DNA of 64,000 nt from the NCBI RefSeq assembly GCF_031822435.1, contig NZ_JAVQLW010000002.1, forward strand, positions 248,001 to 312,000. Reading direction: 5' to 3'. This document shows positions 44,736 through 53,300 of the stretch, piece by piece (the first letter of the stretch is position 1; every line of letters starts with the position of its first letter). The stretch comes from Paracoccus sp. MBLB3053 (GTDB lineage Bacteria > Pseudomonadota > Alphaproteobacteria > Rhodobacterales > Rhodobacteraceae). The position numbers were made by a program, and so were the translations under genes. The notes below the pieces were generated by a model. It made no database searches and was not told the DNA's origin. It was given only the letters and a program-made list of their open reading frames with translations.

Positions 44736-45485
44736 ATGTCTCAAGCAAAAGACAGTTTCATCCTGACGGTCGAGGACCTGACCGTGTCCTTCGACGGGTT
44801 CAAGGCGGTGAACGGGTTGAACCTGTACATCGAACCGAACGAATGTCGCGTCATCATCGGCCCGAACGGCGCGGGCAAGACCACCGTGCTGGACCTGATC
44901 TGCGGACGGACCAAAGCAACCGGCGGGACGGTCCAGTTCAAGGGCCAGGAGCTTCTGAAAATGCGCGAGGACCAGATCGTCCATGCGGGCGTCGGGCGCA
45001 AGTTCCAGAACCCCTCGGTCTATGAGGACCTGACCGTCTTCGAGAATCTCGAGATCTCGTATCCGCGCGGCTATTCGGTCTTTGGTGCGCTGGCCTTTCG
45101 CCGCGATCAGGCGGTTCGCGACCGCATCACCGAAATCGCCGAGATCATCTTCCTGCAGGACCATCTGCAGGAAAAGGCGGCCTATCTGAGCCACGGCCAG
45201 AAGCAATGGCTCGAGATCGGGATGCTGCTGATCCAGGATCCCGAGCTTCTGATGCTGGACGAGCCGGTCGCCGGCATGTCGGTGGCCGAGCGCGTCAAGA
45301 CCGCCGAGCTTCTGAACCGCATCATCGCCGACCGGTCCGTGATCGTGATCGAGCATGACATGAAATTCGTCGAGGACATCGCGACGCGGGTCACCGTCCT
45401 CCACCAGGGCAAGCTTCTGGCCGAGGGCTCGATGGCCCATGTCCAGGCCGATCCCAAGGTCATCGAAGTCTATCTGGGCCATTGA
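44736..45485 (+). CDS. urtD: urea/amide ABC transporter ATP-binding protein UrtD
   Basis: A 249-residue LivG-type ATPase: Walker A GPNGAGKTTVLDLICG, signature LSHGQKQWLEIGM and Walker B LLMLDEPVAGMS. The LSHGQKQWLEIGMLL signature is characteristic of UrtD. I choose ATG 44736 because GAGGT at 44726-44730 is a good ribosome binding site; an ATG at 44724 overlapping the urtC stop would add four residues and has no such site. Confidence 0.9.
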   Translation: MSQAKDSFILTVEDLTVSFDGFKAVNGLNLYIEPNECRVIIGPNGAGKTTVLDLICGRTKATGGTVQFKGQELLKMREDQIVHAGVGRKFQNPSVYEDLTVFENLEISYPRGYSVFGALAFRRDQAVRDRITEIAEIIFLQDHLQEKAAYLSHGQKQWLEIGMLLIQDPELLMLDEPVAGMSVAERVKTAELLNRIIADRSVIVIEHDMKFVEDIATRVTVLHQGKLLAEGSMAHVQADPKVIEVYLGH

Positions 45486-45495
45486 GGGGGCACTT

Positions 45496-46185
45496 ATGCT
45501 TGATATCGCGGAACTCCGCTCGGCTTACGGCGAAAGCGAGATCCTGCACGGCATGTCCATGTCCGTGCCCAAGGGCCAGATCGTCGCCATCATGGGCCGC
45601 AACGGCATGGGCAAGACCACGCTGATGAAGACCCTGATGGGGATCGTGCCCACGAAATCCGGCGCGATCCGGGTCGATGACAGGGACGTCACGGCGATGA
45701 AGCCGCATGAGCGCGTCGCCTCGGGCATCGCCTATGTGCCGCAGGGCCGGATGATCTTTTCCGCCATGACGGTCCAGGAAAACGTCGAGACCGGCCTGAC
45801 CGTTACCGGCGAGAAGACCGTCCCCGCCGACATCTACGAGCTGTTCCCCGTGCTGCTGGAAATGAAGAACCGCCGCGGCGGCAACCTTTCCGGCGGCCAG
45901 CAGCAGCAATTGGCGATCGCGCGGGCGCTTGCCTCGAAGCCCAAGGCGCTGCTGCTGGACGAACCGACCGAGGGCATCCAGCCCTCGATCATCCGCGAGA
46001 TGGCCCGCACGCTCCGCCGCATCCGCGACGAGCGCGGGCTGACCATCATCGTGTCCGAGCAGGTGCTGAGCTTCGCGCTCGATGTCGCCGACCGCGTGAT
46101 GGTCATCGAGAATGGCGAGATCGTCCATGACGCGCCCCGCGACGGCATCGACGAGGCGAAAATCGCCCGTTTCCTATCCGTTTGA
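45496..46185 (+). CDS. urtE: urea/amide ABC transporter ATP-binding protein UrtE
   Basis: A 229-residue LivF-type ATPase: Walker A GRNGMGKTTLMKTLMG, signature LSGGQQQQLAIARAL and Walker B LLLDEPTEGIQPSII, the last typical of UrtE. A strong GAGGGGG site precedes ATG 45496, 10 bases after the urtD stop. It completes the UrtABCDE complex. Confidence 0.9.
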   Translation: MLDIAELRSAYGESEILHGMSMSVPKGQIVAIMGRNGMGKTTLMKTLMGIVPTKSGAIRVDDRDVTAMKPHERVASGIAYVPQGRMIFSAMTVQENVETGLTVTGEKTVPADIYELFPVLLEMKNRRGGNLSGGQQQQLAIARALASKPKALLLDEPTEGIQPSIIREMARTLRRIRDERGLTIIVSEQVLSFALDVADRVMVIENGEIVHDAPRDGIDEAKIARFLSV

Positions 46186-46206
46186 CAGCCAAAAGGGAGT
46201 TTTCAA

Positions 46207-47436
46207 TTGGCCGATACCCTGATCTCCGTCGATCTTTCCGAAAGCCCGCTCACCAACGAGAAGATCCACAACCGCTGGCATCCCGACATCCCGATCGCGA
46301 CCTGGGTCGAGCCCGGCGACGAGTTCAAGATCGAGTGCTATGACTGGACCGGCGGCCAGATCAAGAACAATGACGACGCCTCGGACGTGCGCGACGTGGA
46401 ACTGGAACAGGTCCATTACCTGTCGGGTCCGATCGGCATCAAGGGCGCCGAGCCGGGCGACCTGCTGGTGGTCGAGATCCTCGACATCGGCGCCAAGGAA
46501 GAGATGCAATGGGGCTTCAACGGCTTCTTTTCCAAGCAGAATGGCGGCGGCTTCCTGACCGAGCATTTCCCCGAGGCGCAGAAGTCGATCTGGGACTTCC
46601 ACGGCATGTTCACGCAGTCGCGCCACGTTCCGGGCGTGAAATATGCGGGCCTGATCCATCCCGGCCTGATCGGCTGCCTGCCCGATCGCAAGATGCTGGA
46701 CATGTGGAACTCGCGCGAAAAGGACCTTTTCGACACCGATCCGTCGCGGGTTCCGGGCCTCGCCAACCTGCCCACCACCAAGGCCGCCCATATGGGCGCG
46801 ATGAAGGGCGAGGCCCGGGACAAGGCCGCCGCCGAGGGCGCCCGCACCGTGCCGCCGCGCGAGCATGGCGGCAATTGCGACATCAAGGACCTGTCGCGCG
46901 GCTCGACGATCTATTTCCCGGTCTATGTGCCCGGCGCGGGCCTTTCTATGGGCGACCTGCATTTCAGCCAGGGCGACGGCGAGATCACCTTCTGCGGCGC
47001 CATCGAGATGGCCGGCTGGCTGCATCTGAAAGTCAGCCTGATCAAGGAAGGCATGTCGAAATACGGCATCAAGAACCCGATCTTCAAACCCTCGCCCATC
47101 GTTCCGAAATATGACGACTACCTGATCTTCGAGGGCATCTCGGTCGATGAGGGCGGCAAGCAGCATTACCTCGACGTCCATATCGCCTATCGCCAGGCCT
47201 GCCTGAACGCGATCGAATACCTGAAGAAATTCGGCTATTCCGGCGCGCAGGGCTACGCGATCCTCGGGACCGCGCCGGTGCAGGGCCATATCTCGGGCGT
47301 GGTCGACGTGCCGAATGCCTGCGCGACCTTGTGGCTGCCGACCGACATCTTCGATTTCGACCTCAAGCCCAATGTGAACGGGCCGGTGAAGATGCTGGAC
47401 GGCTCGATCGACGTGCCGCTGGCGCCCGATCTGTGA
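46207..47436 (+). CDS. fmdA: formamidase FmdA (acetamidase/formamidase family)
   Basis: A 409-residue amidohydrolase releasing ammonia and formate from formamide, with some activity on other short amides. Family segments are VEPGDEFKIECYDWTGGQI, HYLSGPIGIKGAEPGDLLVVEI, HPGLIGCLPD, VPPREHGGNCDIKDLSRGS, VPGAGLSMGDLHFSQGDGEI and LSGVVDVPN-like ISGVVDVPNACATLWLP. Translation starts at a TTG (46207), with a strong AAGGGAG site at 46192-46198 and no nearby ATG. It follows urtE by 21 bases, linking amide import to hydrolysis. Confidence 0.93.
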   Translation: MADTLISVDLSESPLTNEKIHNRWHPDIPIATWVEPGDEFKIECYDWTGGQIKNNDDASDVRDVELEQVHYLSGPIGIKGAEPGDLLVVEILDIGAKEEMQWGFNGFFSKQNGGGFLTEHFPEAQKSIWDFHGMFTQSRHVPGVKYAGLIHPGLIGCLPDRKMLDMWNSREKDLFDTDPSRVPGLANLPTTKAAHMGAMKGEARDKAAAEGARTVPPREHGGNCDIKDLSRGSTIYFPVYVPGAGLSMGDLHFSQGDGEITFCGAIEMAGWLHLKVSLIKEGMSKYGIKNPIFKPSPIVPKYDDYLIFEGISVDEGGKQHYLDVHIAYRQACLNAIEYLKKFGYSGAQGYAILGTAPVQGHISGVVDVPNACATLWLPTDIFDFDLKPNVNGPVKMLDGSIDVPLAPDL

Positions 47437-47443
47437 TGCTTGC

Positions 47444-47468
47444 CGGCCGGGGGCGCTGCCTCCGGCCG
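47444..47468 (+). terminator. strong GC hairpin between fmdA and fmdB
   Basis: An 11-bp stem with one G-T pair (left arm 47444-47454, right arm 47458-47468) and a 3-base loop GCT begins 8 bases after the fmdA stop. There is no T-run. It may end most transcripts after fmdA or stabilise them, leaving fmdB at a low level. Confidence 0.5.
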
Positions 47469-47493
47469 ATACCACCCTGCCGCGGAGTTACCG

Positions 47494-47823
47494 ATGCCCA
47501 CCTATGACTATATCTGCACCGAATGCGGGCCGTTTGAGGCCCATGCCTCGATGGCCAATTTCGACAAGCCCCATGCCTGCCCTTGGTGCGCCACCCCGGC
47601 GCGCCGCGCCATGCTGACCGCGCCGCTTCTGGCAAACATGGATGCCGGCCGCCGCCGGGCACATTCGACGAATGAGCGCAGCGCAGATTCGCCGCGTCGT
47701 TCGCATGGGGCCGGATGTTCGTGTTGTTCGGGATCGGCCAAGAAAAAGCCTTCTGGCACCTTGCACCGGCCTGACGGTTCGAAAAGCTTCCCGGCAAAGC
47801 GACCCTGGATGATTTCGCACTGA
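47494..47823 (+). CDS. fmdB: FmdB-type zinc-ribbon protein
   Basis: A 109-residue FmdB/CxxC_CxxC_SSSS protein. The N-terminal zinc ribbon is MPTYDYICTECGPFEAH with a second pair CPWCATPARR. The C-terminal half has a cysteine cluster GCSCCSGS and a basic tail. FmdB family members accompany formamidase genes and were proposed to regulate them; the exact role is unsettled. ATG 47494 follows GCGGAG. Confidence 0.85.
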   Translation: MPTYDYICTECGPFEAHASMANFDKPHACPWCATPARRAMLTAPLLANMDAGRRRAHSTNERSADSPRRSHGAGCSCCSGSAKKKPSGTLHRPDGSKSFPAKRPWMISH

Positions 47824-48104
47824 TGGCATGATCAAGGTATACCCTGCCCGAAATCCTGCCGCGTTGCAAAGATGCGATGCCTGTTCCTGTCTCATGACGT
47901 GAAAAGCACGTTCGCTTAGCCACAGTAGGCGATGCGGCTCTTGTCTAAGACCGGAACTTCATCAAGGCTCGGAGCGGGGCGATCGTCCCGGCGAATGGTG
48001 GAAAAGGCAATGCAGCAGACACCCGGAAGAACCCGACCTGGTCTGGCACGTCCAACCTTTCCGGCCTGCTGCTTCGCCTTGCCGGGCGGGACGGTTTCAC
48101 CCTG
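47824..48104. other. spacer between fmdB and eutB with no recognisable gene
   Basis: No convincing coding frame. I looked for a cobalamin riboswitch because EutBC needs adenosylcobalamin: there are stretches such as GGTGGAAAAGGC and ACCCGGAAGAACCC, but no B12 box and no consistent base pairing. No promoter stands out. The ribosome binding site for eutB is weak (GGGACGG some 15 bases upstream). Confidence 0.5.
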
Positions 48105-49496
48105 ATGGCCTATGTCGCGACGGCGCGGGGCGAGCGGTTCAGATTTGGCAGCCTTGCGGCAGTGATGGCGGCGGCATCGCCCGAACGGTCGGGCGATCAG
48201 CTTGCCGGTTTGGCTGCCGAAAGCGCACTGAAACGTGTTGCGGCGCGACGGGTTCTCATGGATTTGCCACTGCGCGAATTTCTGAACAATGTGCTCGTTC
48301 CCTATGAAACGGACGAGGTGACGCGACTTATCATCGACCGGCATGACGCGGCCGCATTCTCGCCCGTGTCCGCGATGACATTGGGAGATTTGCGGGACTG
48401 GCTGCTGTCTCCTGCTGCTGATCCTGCCGCTCTGACCGCGCTCGCCCCGGGGCTGACACCCGAGATGGTGGCGGGCGTCAGCAAGCTGATGCGCAATCAG
48501 GACCTGATCCGCGTTGCGCGCAAGGTTGAGGTGGTGACGGCATTCCGGAGCTCTATCGGAGGGCGCGGCACGCTGGCCACGAGGCTTCAACCCAACCATC
48601 CCGCCGACGATCCAAGGGGGATCGCAGTCGCGGTGCTTGACGGATTGCTGCAGGGCGCCGGAGATGCGGTGATCGGGATCAACCCCGCTTCGGACAATCT
48701 GGCAAATTGCCATGCGCTGCTTCGTGCGCTTGACGACATGCGCCTGACCTTCGACATTCCCACACAATGCTGCGTTCTCACGCATGTCACGAATTCGCTT
48801 GCCCTGCTTGAACGTGGTGCCCCCGTCGACCTGATTTTCCAGTCCGTCGCCGGGACCGAGGCCGCAAATGAAGGCTTTGGGGTCAACCTGTCCATTCTGG
48901 CCGAAGCATATTCGGCGGGACGGGCCGCTACACGCGGAACTGTCGGGCAGAATGTCATGTATTTCGAAACCGGGCAGGGATCGGCGCTTTCGGCCGAAGC
49001 GCATCATGGAGTGGATCAGCAGACGCTCGAGGCAAGGGCATATGCGGTCGCCCGCGCATTCGATCCGCTTCTCGTGAATACCGTCGTGGGTTTCATCGGC
49101 CCGGAATATCTATTCGACGGCAAGCAGATCATCCGGGCAGGGCTTGAGGATCACTTCTGCGGCAAGCTACTGGGCCTGCCAATGGGGGTCGATGTCTGCT
49201 ACACCAATCATGTCGAGGCCGATCAGGATGACATGGACAACCTCGCGACGCTTCTGGTGCAGGCCGGGGTGAACTTCGTGATCTCGGTTCCTGGCGCCGA
49301 TGATGTGATGCTGGGCTATCAAAGCCTGTCATTCGAGGATATCGCCTATCTTCGCGAGATTACCGGGCTTCGCCCCGCGCCCGAATTTTCCAAATGGCTT
49401 GCCGGTTTCGGTTTGGCCGGGCATGGCGGCGAGGGCGTAACGAAGGCCCTGCCGGACCCGGTTTCGCTGGCGCGGCGGATGGGGCTGGTCGAATGA
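48105..49496 (+). CDS. eutB: ethanolamine ammonia-lyase large subunit EutB
   Basis: A 463-residue catalytic subunit of the adenosylcobalamin-dependent enzyme converting ethanolamine to acetaldehyde and ammonia. It aligns with the E. coli protein along its length: RSGDQLAGLAAES, VPYETDEVTRLI, ATRLQPNHPADDPRGIA, GAGDAVIGINPASDNL, IPTQCCVLTHVTN, YFETGQGSALSAEAHHG, VVGFIGPEYLFDGKQIIRAGLEDHF and HVEADQDDMDN. The N-terminus MAYVATARGERFRFGSL matches the family start. The enzyme stands without microcompartment or reactivase genes here. Confidence 0.94.
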   Translation: MAYVATARGERFRFGSLAAVMAAASPERSGDQLAGLAAESALKRVAARRVLMDLPLREFLNNVLVPYETDEVTRLIIDRHDAAAFSPVSAMTLGDLRDWLLSPAADPAALTALAPGLTPEMVAGVSKLMRNQDLIRVARKVEVVTAFRSSIGGRGTLATRLQPNHPADDPRGIAVAVLDGLLQGAGDAVIGINPASDNLANCHALLRALDDMRLTFDIPTQCCVLTHVTNSLALLERGAPVDLIFQSVAGTEAANEGFGVNLSILAEAYSAGRAATRGTVGQNVMYFETGQGSALSAEAHHGVDQQTLEARAYAVARAFDPLLVNTVVGFIGPEYLFDGKQIIRAGLEDHFCGKLLGLPMGVDVCYTNHVEADQDDMDNLATLLVQAGVNFVISVPGADDVMLGYQSLSFEDIAYLREITGLRPAPEFSKWLAGFGLAGHGGEGVTKALPDPVSLARRMGLVE

Positions 49497-50230
49497 GCGC
49501 GCCGGACCTCTATCAAAGACTGCGGCGCCTGACCCCTGCCAGAACGCGGCTGGACCCGACGGGGAGCCCGCTGCCGCTGTCGGACCTTCTGGCCTTTCAG
49601 GAAGATCATGCGGCCGCGCGCGACGCGATCCATGGGGCAGTCGACTGGGCCAATGTGGAAGCGGCCCTTGCACCATTGCAAACCTATCGGCAACGCAGCC
49701 GGGCAGGCAGCCGGGCCGACTACCTGCGCAGGCCCGATCTGGGACGCCAGCTGGAGAGCGGAACGGAACTTCCACGACTTGACTGCCCCTTGGCGTTCGT
49801 CATCTGCGACGGGCTGTCCGCTCCGGCCATTCAGGCGCATGCGGCCGCCATGGTCCGGGCGCTGATCGCCCGTCTTCCGGACAAAAGCGGAGCTCTGCCC
49901 ATCGTGCTGGTCGAGAACGGGCGAGTTGCCATTGGTGACCCGATTGGCGCGGCCATCGGGGCAGGCATGGTGCTCGTCCTGATCGGCGAGCGGCCGGGGC
50001 TTTCGGTAGCCGACAGTCTGGGCGCTTACCTGACCTATGCGCCGCGACCCGGCCTGCGCGACAATGCCCGCAACTGCGTCTCGAACATCCATGGGCATGG
50101 CGGGCTTGGCTATGCCGCGGCGGCCGACCGCCTGATCTGGCTGATGACCGAGGCAAGGCGGATCGGAACCACAGGTGTCGCGCTAAAGGATCAGAGCGAG
50201 AACCTGGATCGCATCCATCACGAGAAATGA
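49493..50230 (+). CDS. eutC: ethanolamine ammonia-lyase small subunit EutC
   Basis: A 245-residue small subunit that contributes to cobalamin binding. Signatures are TPARTRLDPTGSPLP, YLRRPDLGRQL, VICDGLSAPAIQAHA, IGERPGLSVADSLGAYLTYAP and DNARNCVSNIHGHGGLGY. It is shorter than the enteric protein by about 50 N-terminal residues, as is common outside enterics. ATG 49493 overlaps the eutB stop by 4 bases. Confidence 0.93.
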   Translation: MSAPDLYQRLRRLTPARTRLDPTGSPLPLSDLLAFQEDHAAARDAIHGAVDWANVEAALAPLQTYRQRSRAGSRADYLRRPDLGRQLESGTELPRLDCPLAFVICDGLSAPAIQAHAAAMVRALIARLPDKSGALPIVLVENGRVAIGDPIGAAIGAGMVLVLIGERPGLSVADSLGAYLTYAPRPGLRDNARNCVSNIHGHGGLGYAAAADRLIWLMTEARRIGTTGVALKDQSENLDRIHHEK

Positions 50231-50250
50231 TCGCCTTGCCGAAAATGAGT

Positions 50251-50280
50251 TGCGGCCGAACTGTCGCCAGCACGGCCGCA
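50251..50280. terminator. bidirectional hairpin between eutC and the multi-hydrolase gene
   Basis: TGCGGCCG (50251-50258) and CGGCCGCA (50273-50280) form a perfect 8-bp stem with a 14-base loop, followed by TTT on the plus strand and preceded by AAAA on the minus side (50242-50245). It lies between two convergent genes and fits a shared terminator. Confidence 0.55.
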
Positions 50281-50300
50281 TTTCCGCTCGTCGGGATGTT

Positions 50301-53300
50301 TCAGGCAGGCATGCTGTCAAGCTTGAAGGCCATGATCTGGCTCTGCGCATCGGTCAGGCGCTCTTCGACGACCTTGCGTGCGACGTTCTGATAGAAGTGC
50401 TGATTGAAGATGAGCCGCTCGGCCGCGATTCCCACCGAATCGACCGTTTTGCCCCAACGTGCGAACAGGATGCCCTTGCGTTCGTCCAGGCTGCGGAACT
50501 GCACCGCGCCAATGCTCATGAAGACCTCTCCGTTCTCGCCGATCTCGGTTTCTCCGATCTGGAAAGCACCGCTCGCCTTTTCGGACATATGGAAATCAAG
50601 AAGTGTCAGGCGCTTGTCGCCTTCGCCCGCGTTGCGCAGGCTATCCAGCACCGATCTGATCGCGTTCAGCTTTCCTGTCACGCTGGTCAGGGCGGCGAGA
50701 GCCTCGAGAGCCAGTTTGTCCAGGCTTGCATCCTGATCGCTGTTGCTGGCCCGCCGATAGGTGGATTGCTGCACGCTCCAGCCGACCGCGCTCAGCGCGG
50801 CGTTCAACGTTGACCACCAACTGTCATGGTCCTGCGCCGGATCTGCGGCGGCATTGGCTGCGCGCTGCGCGAACTGGGTCGAATAGAGCACCGCATTGCG
50901 CAGCTCTTCGGAAAGGGCCCGATCCAGCGACAGGATCTGCGTGCCGTTCACGGCCGCGTCGGCCGAGGCGAGATCACCCGCAGCCATGGCCATCGCGTCC
51001 CGGCTTCGAGTTGTGGGTGCTACGGCGATCCGGCTTGCCAGCATGCGCAACCGCTTGCGGGCAACTTCGGTTTCGTCGGTACCCGTGCCGCCCTCCAGAC
51101 CGCGCCCGACGGACCAATCGGCATTGACCCCCCGCGTGTCGATATGGGTGAAACCTGCATAGCGGCCGATCCCACCCCGGAACATGCCCTGGCCACGCAT
51201 CTGGGCAAGCGTCTCGGCGACCTTGTGAGGCGATGCTGTCGACGTGATGTCGCAGGCCCGGAACTGCATGTGCCAGGAGTTCTGCTCGCCGCCGACCGCG
51301 TGATTGTATTGTCGGTTGCGATACCCGCTGCGGATCGTGACGGGCACACCCAGACGCGCGCGCAATTCGTCGAGAATCTCGGCGGTCGGGACGATGTTTG
51401 GCCAGAGTTGTTCGGGCGGCGCCGAATTCAGCCCATGTGCAGATCCCGGTGCGAAATGGCTCGCGCCAAGGGTCAGGAACTCTTCGGCATCGAAATGCTG
51501 CAACCGGAGCGGGGCAAGGAAATCCCGGAACCTCGCCACCGTTTCGACTGGCACTCCGGTTGCGCGCGTGCGCCCCGACGCATTATCGGAAAGAATTATC
51601 GTTTCCCCGGTTTCCCGCGACGCAAAAGGATCGTCGCTCGGCTCGTCCCGGAATTCCTGTTCGGGCGCCGGGGCGGCCGTGGCCGGTTCCTCGGGACGCA
51701 TCATGCCCTCTGTCTCGCGGTTGAGTTCGGCCCCGACCAGCGAGAACGGGCGCTGGCGCAAGAAGGCCGGATCGACCGGGGCAGGCACGAACAATGCGGG
51801 CTTCTGTTCAAGATGCGCCAACGCATCCACGATCCGGTCGTGGAACTGACGATAGGTGCCGCTGAATTTGCCCCGGTTCCAGACATTCAGCACGGCTGCC
51901 GTGAAGACACCATGTTCGTCACCGTCCATGGCAACCTGATCGTCCCTGCAGGCGCTGAACTGGAGCAGCGCTGCCGACAGCGTTGTCTTGGCCGGAGAGC
52001 TGAGAACCGACCGATCGACATGGCGGTAGGACCGCAGCAGGTTTGCGTAAAAGTCACGATGAATATCTTCGACCGCCTTCGCTGTGGCTGCGTTCAGGGT
52101 CCGAGGTCGAAGAACGCGCACGACCTCTCTGCCTTGGGCTGGCAGCCCGTCAAGATCAGCGAGCGAATTCAGCCTTGTCGCATCAATGACGGGCAGGGTG
52201 GCGCGCGCGATCGTTCCTGAATGGCAGCTATCCGCCATCATGACGATGCGTACCCCGCTTTGGAACTGCCCAAAGAGATGCCACAATTCGTCGTCGATGA
52301 GTTGGCCGTCAAACAGGCAAAGCGTGCTGTCGGGGTTGCGATTCCCGATTTCCTGCTCGTCACCGTTGAAGTCCCTGATCTGGCTTCCGTGGCAGGCATT
52401 GGTGAACAGGAACTGGTCACCCGCCTTCAGATCCTTTGCGGCGCGGCGCAGTTCCTCGATCACGGCCTCCCTCGTTGCCTCGCGTGAAAGCAGCATTTTC
52501 GGCGCATAGCCTTGCGCTTCGGCAATGTCGCGCATTGCCCTCGCGTCGTTTTCGCATCCCAGCAGCAGGCCACGATCGCCGGCGTAATGGCCAGGATCGA
52601 TCTCGTTCAGCCCGATATGCAGCGAACGCGCCAGGTTGCGACGCCCGGCTAGGGATTGCGGAACGATCTGCGGCGAGGTGATTGTCCGCCCGCGCGGTGC
52701 GAACCGGTCAACGAGCAATTCCCGAGAACGGCTGCGCTCGGAAATCTCCTTGATCTTGGTCAGGATCCGGGATGAGACGCGTGCAAAGCCGGCATTGTCG
52801 GGATGCAACTCGTCGAACCATTGGTCATTTGCAACCGCGCCCCGGCAATCGACATAGGTGACATGGGATAGCGTGGCGGCCATGCGCCGCAACTCCCTGT
52901 TGAACTGGTCGATCATCTCGGCAGCGATGCGTTTCTGCAGGGCGCGGTCTCGTATGCCGCGCTCCTCCATCGGTTTGCCCAGCCAGCGCCCGCTTTTGGG
53001 AATAACGTAGTCATAGCCGTGGGTGATGATCGTCACGCCCGGAAAGCGGCTGTTCACGTCACGGCATATTCTTTCGTAATGCGCGATCGCATTGTCGAGC
53101 AGGTCCTGGTAGCCGCGCTTGAGATAGTCGGCAGGGCGCAACGAGGCGTCGAAGCTTTCAAGATGGTCGGCAAGTGCACCTCCGGCGCAGACATCGTTCC
53201 CACCCGCCGATAGCAGCAGGATTTCCGCGCCGCTTTGCGTCAGCGCATCAAGATATTCCCGCTTGCGCGCCATGTTTTCGAGCAGGTCCCCCGCGGCAGA

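Noticed and set aside
47824..48104. Cobalamin riboswitch upstream of eutB
   Set aside because: Some purine-rich stretches look suggestive, but there is no B12 box and I could not build the expected helices.
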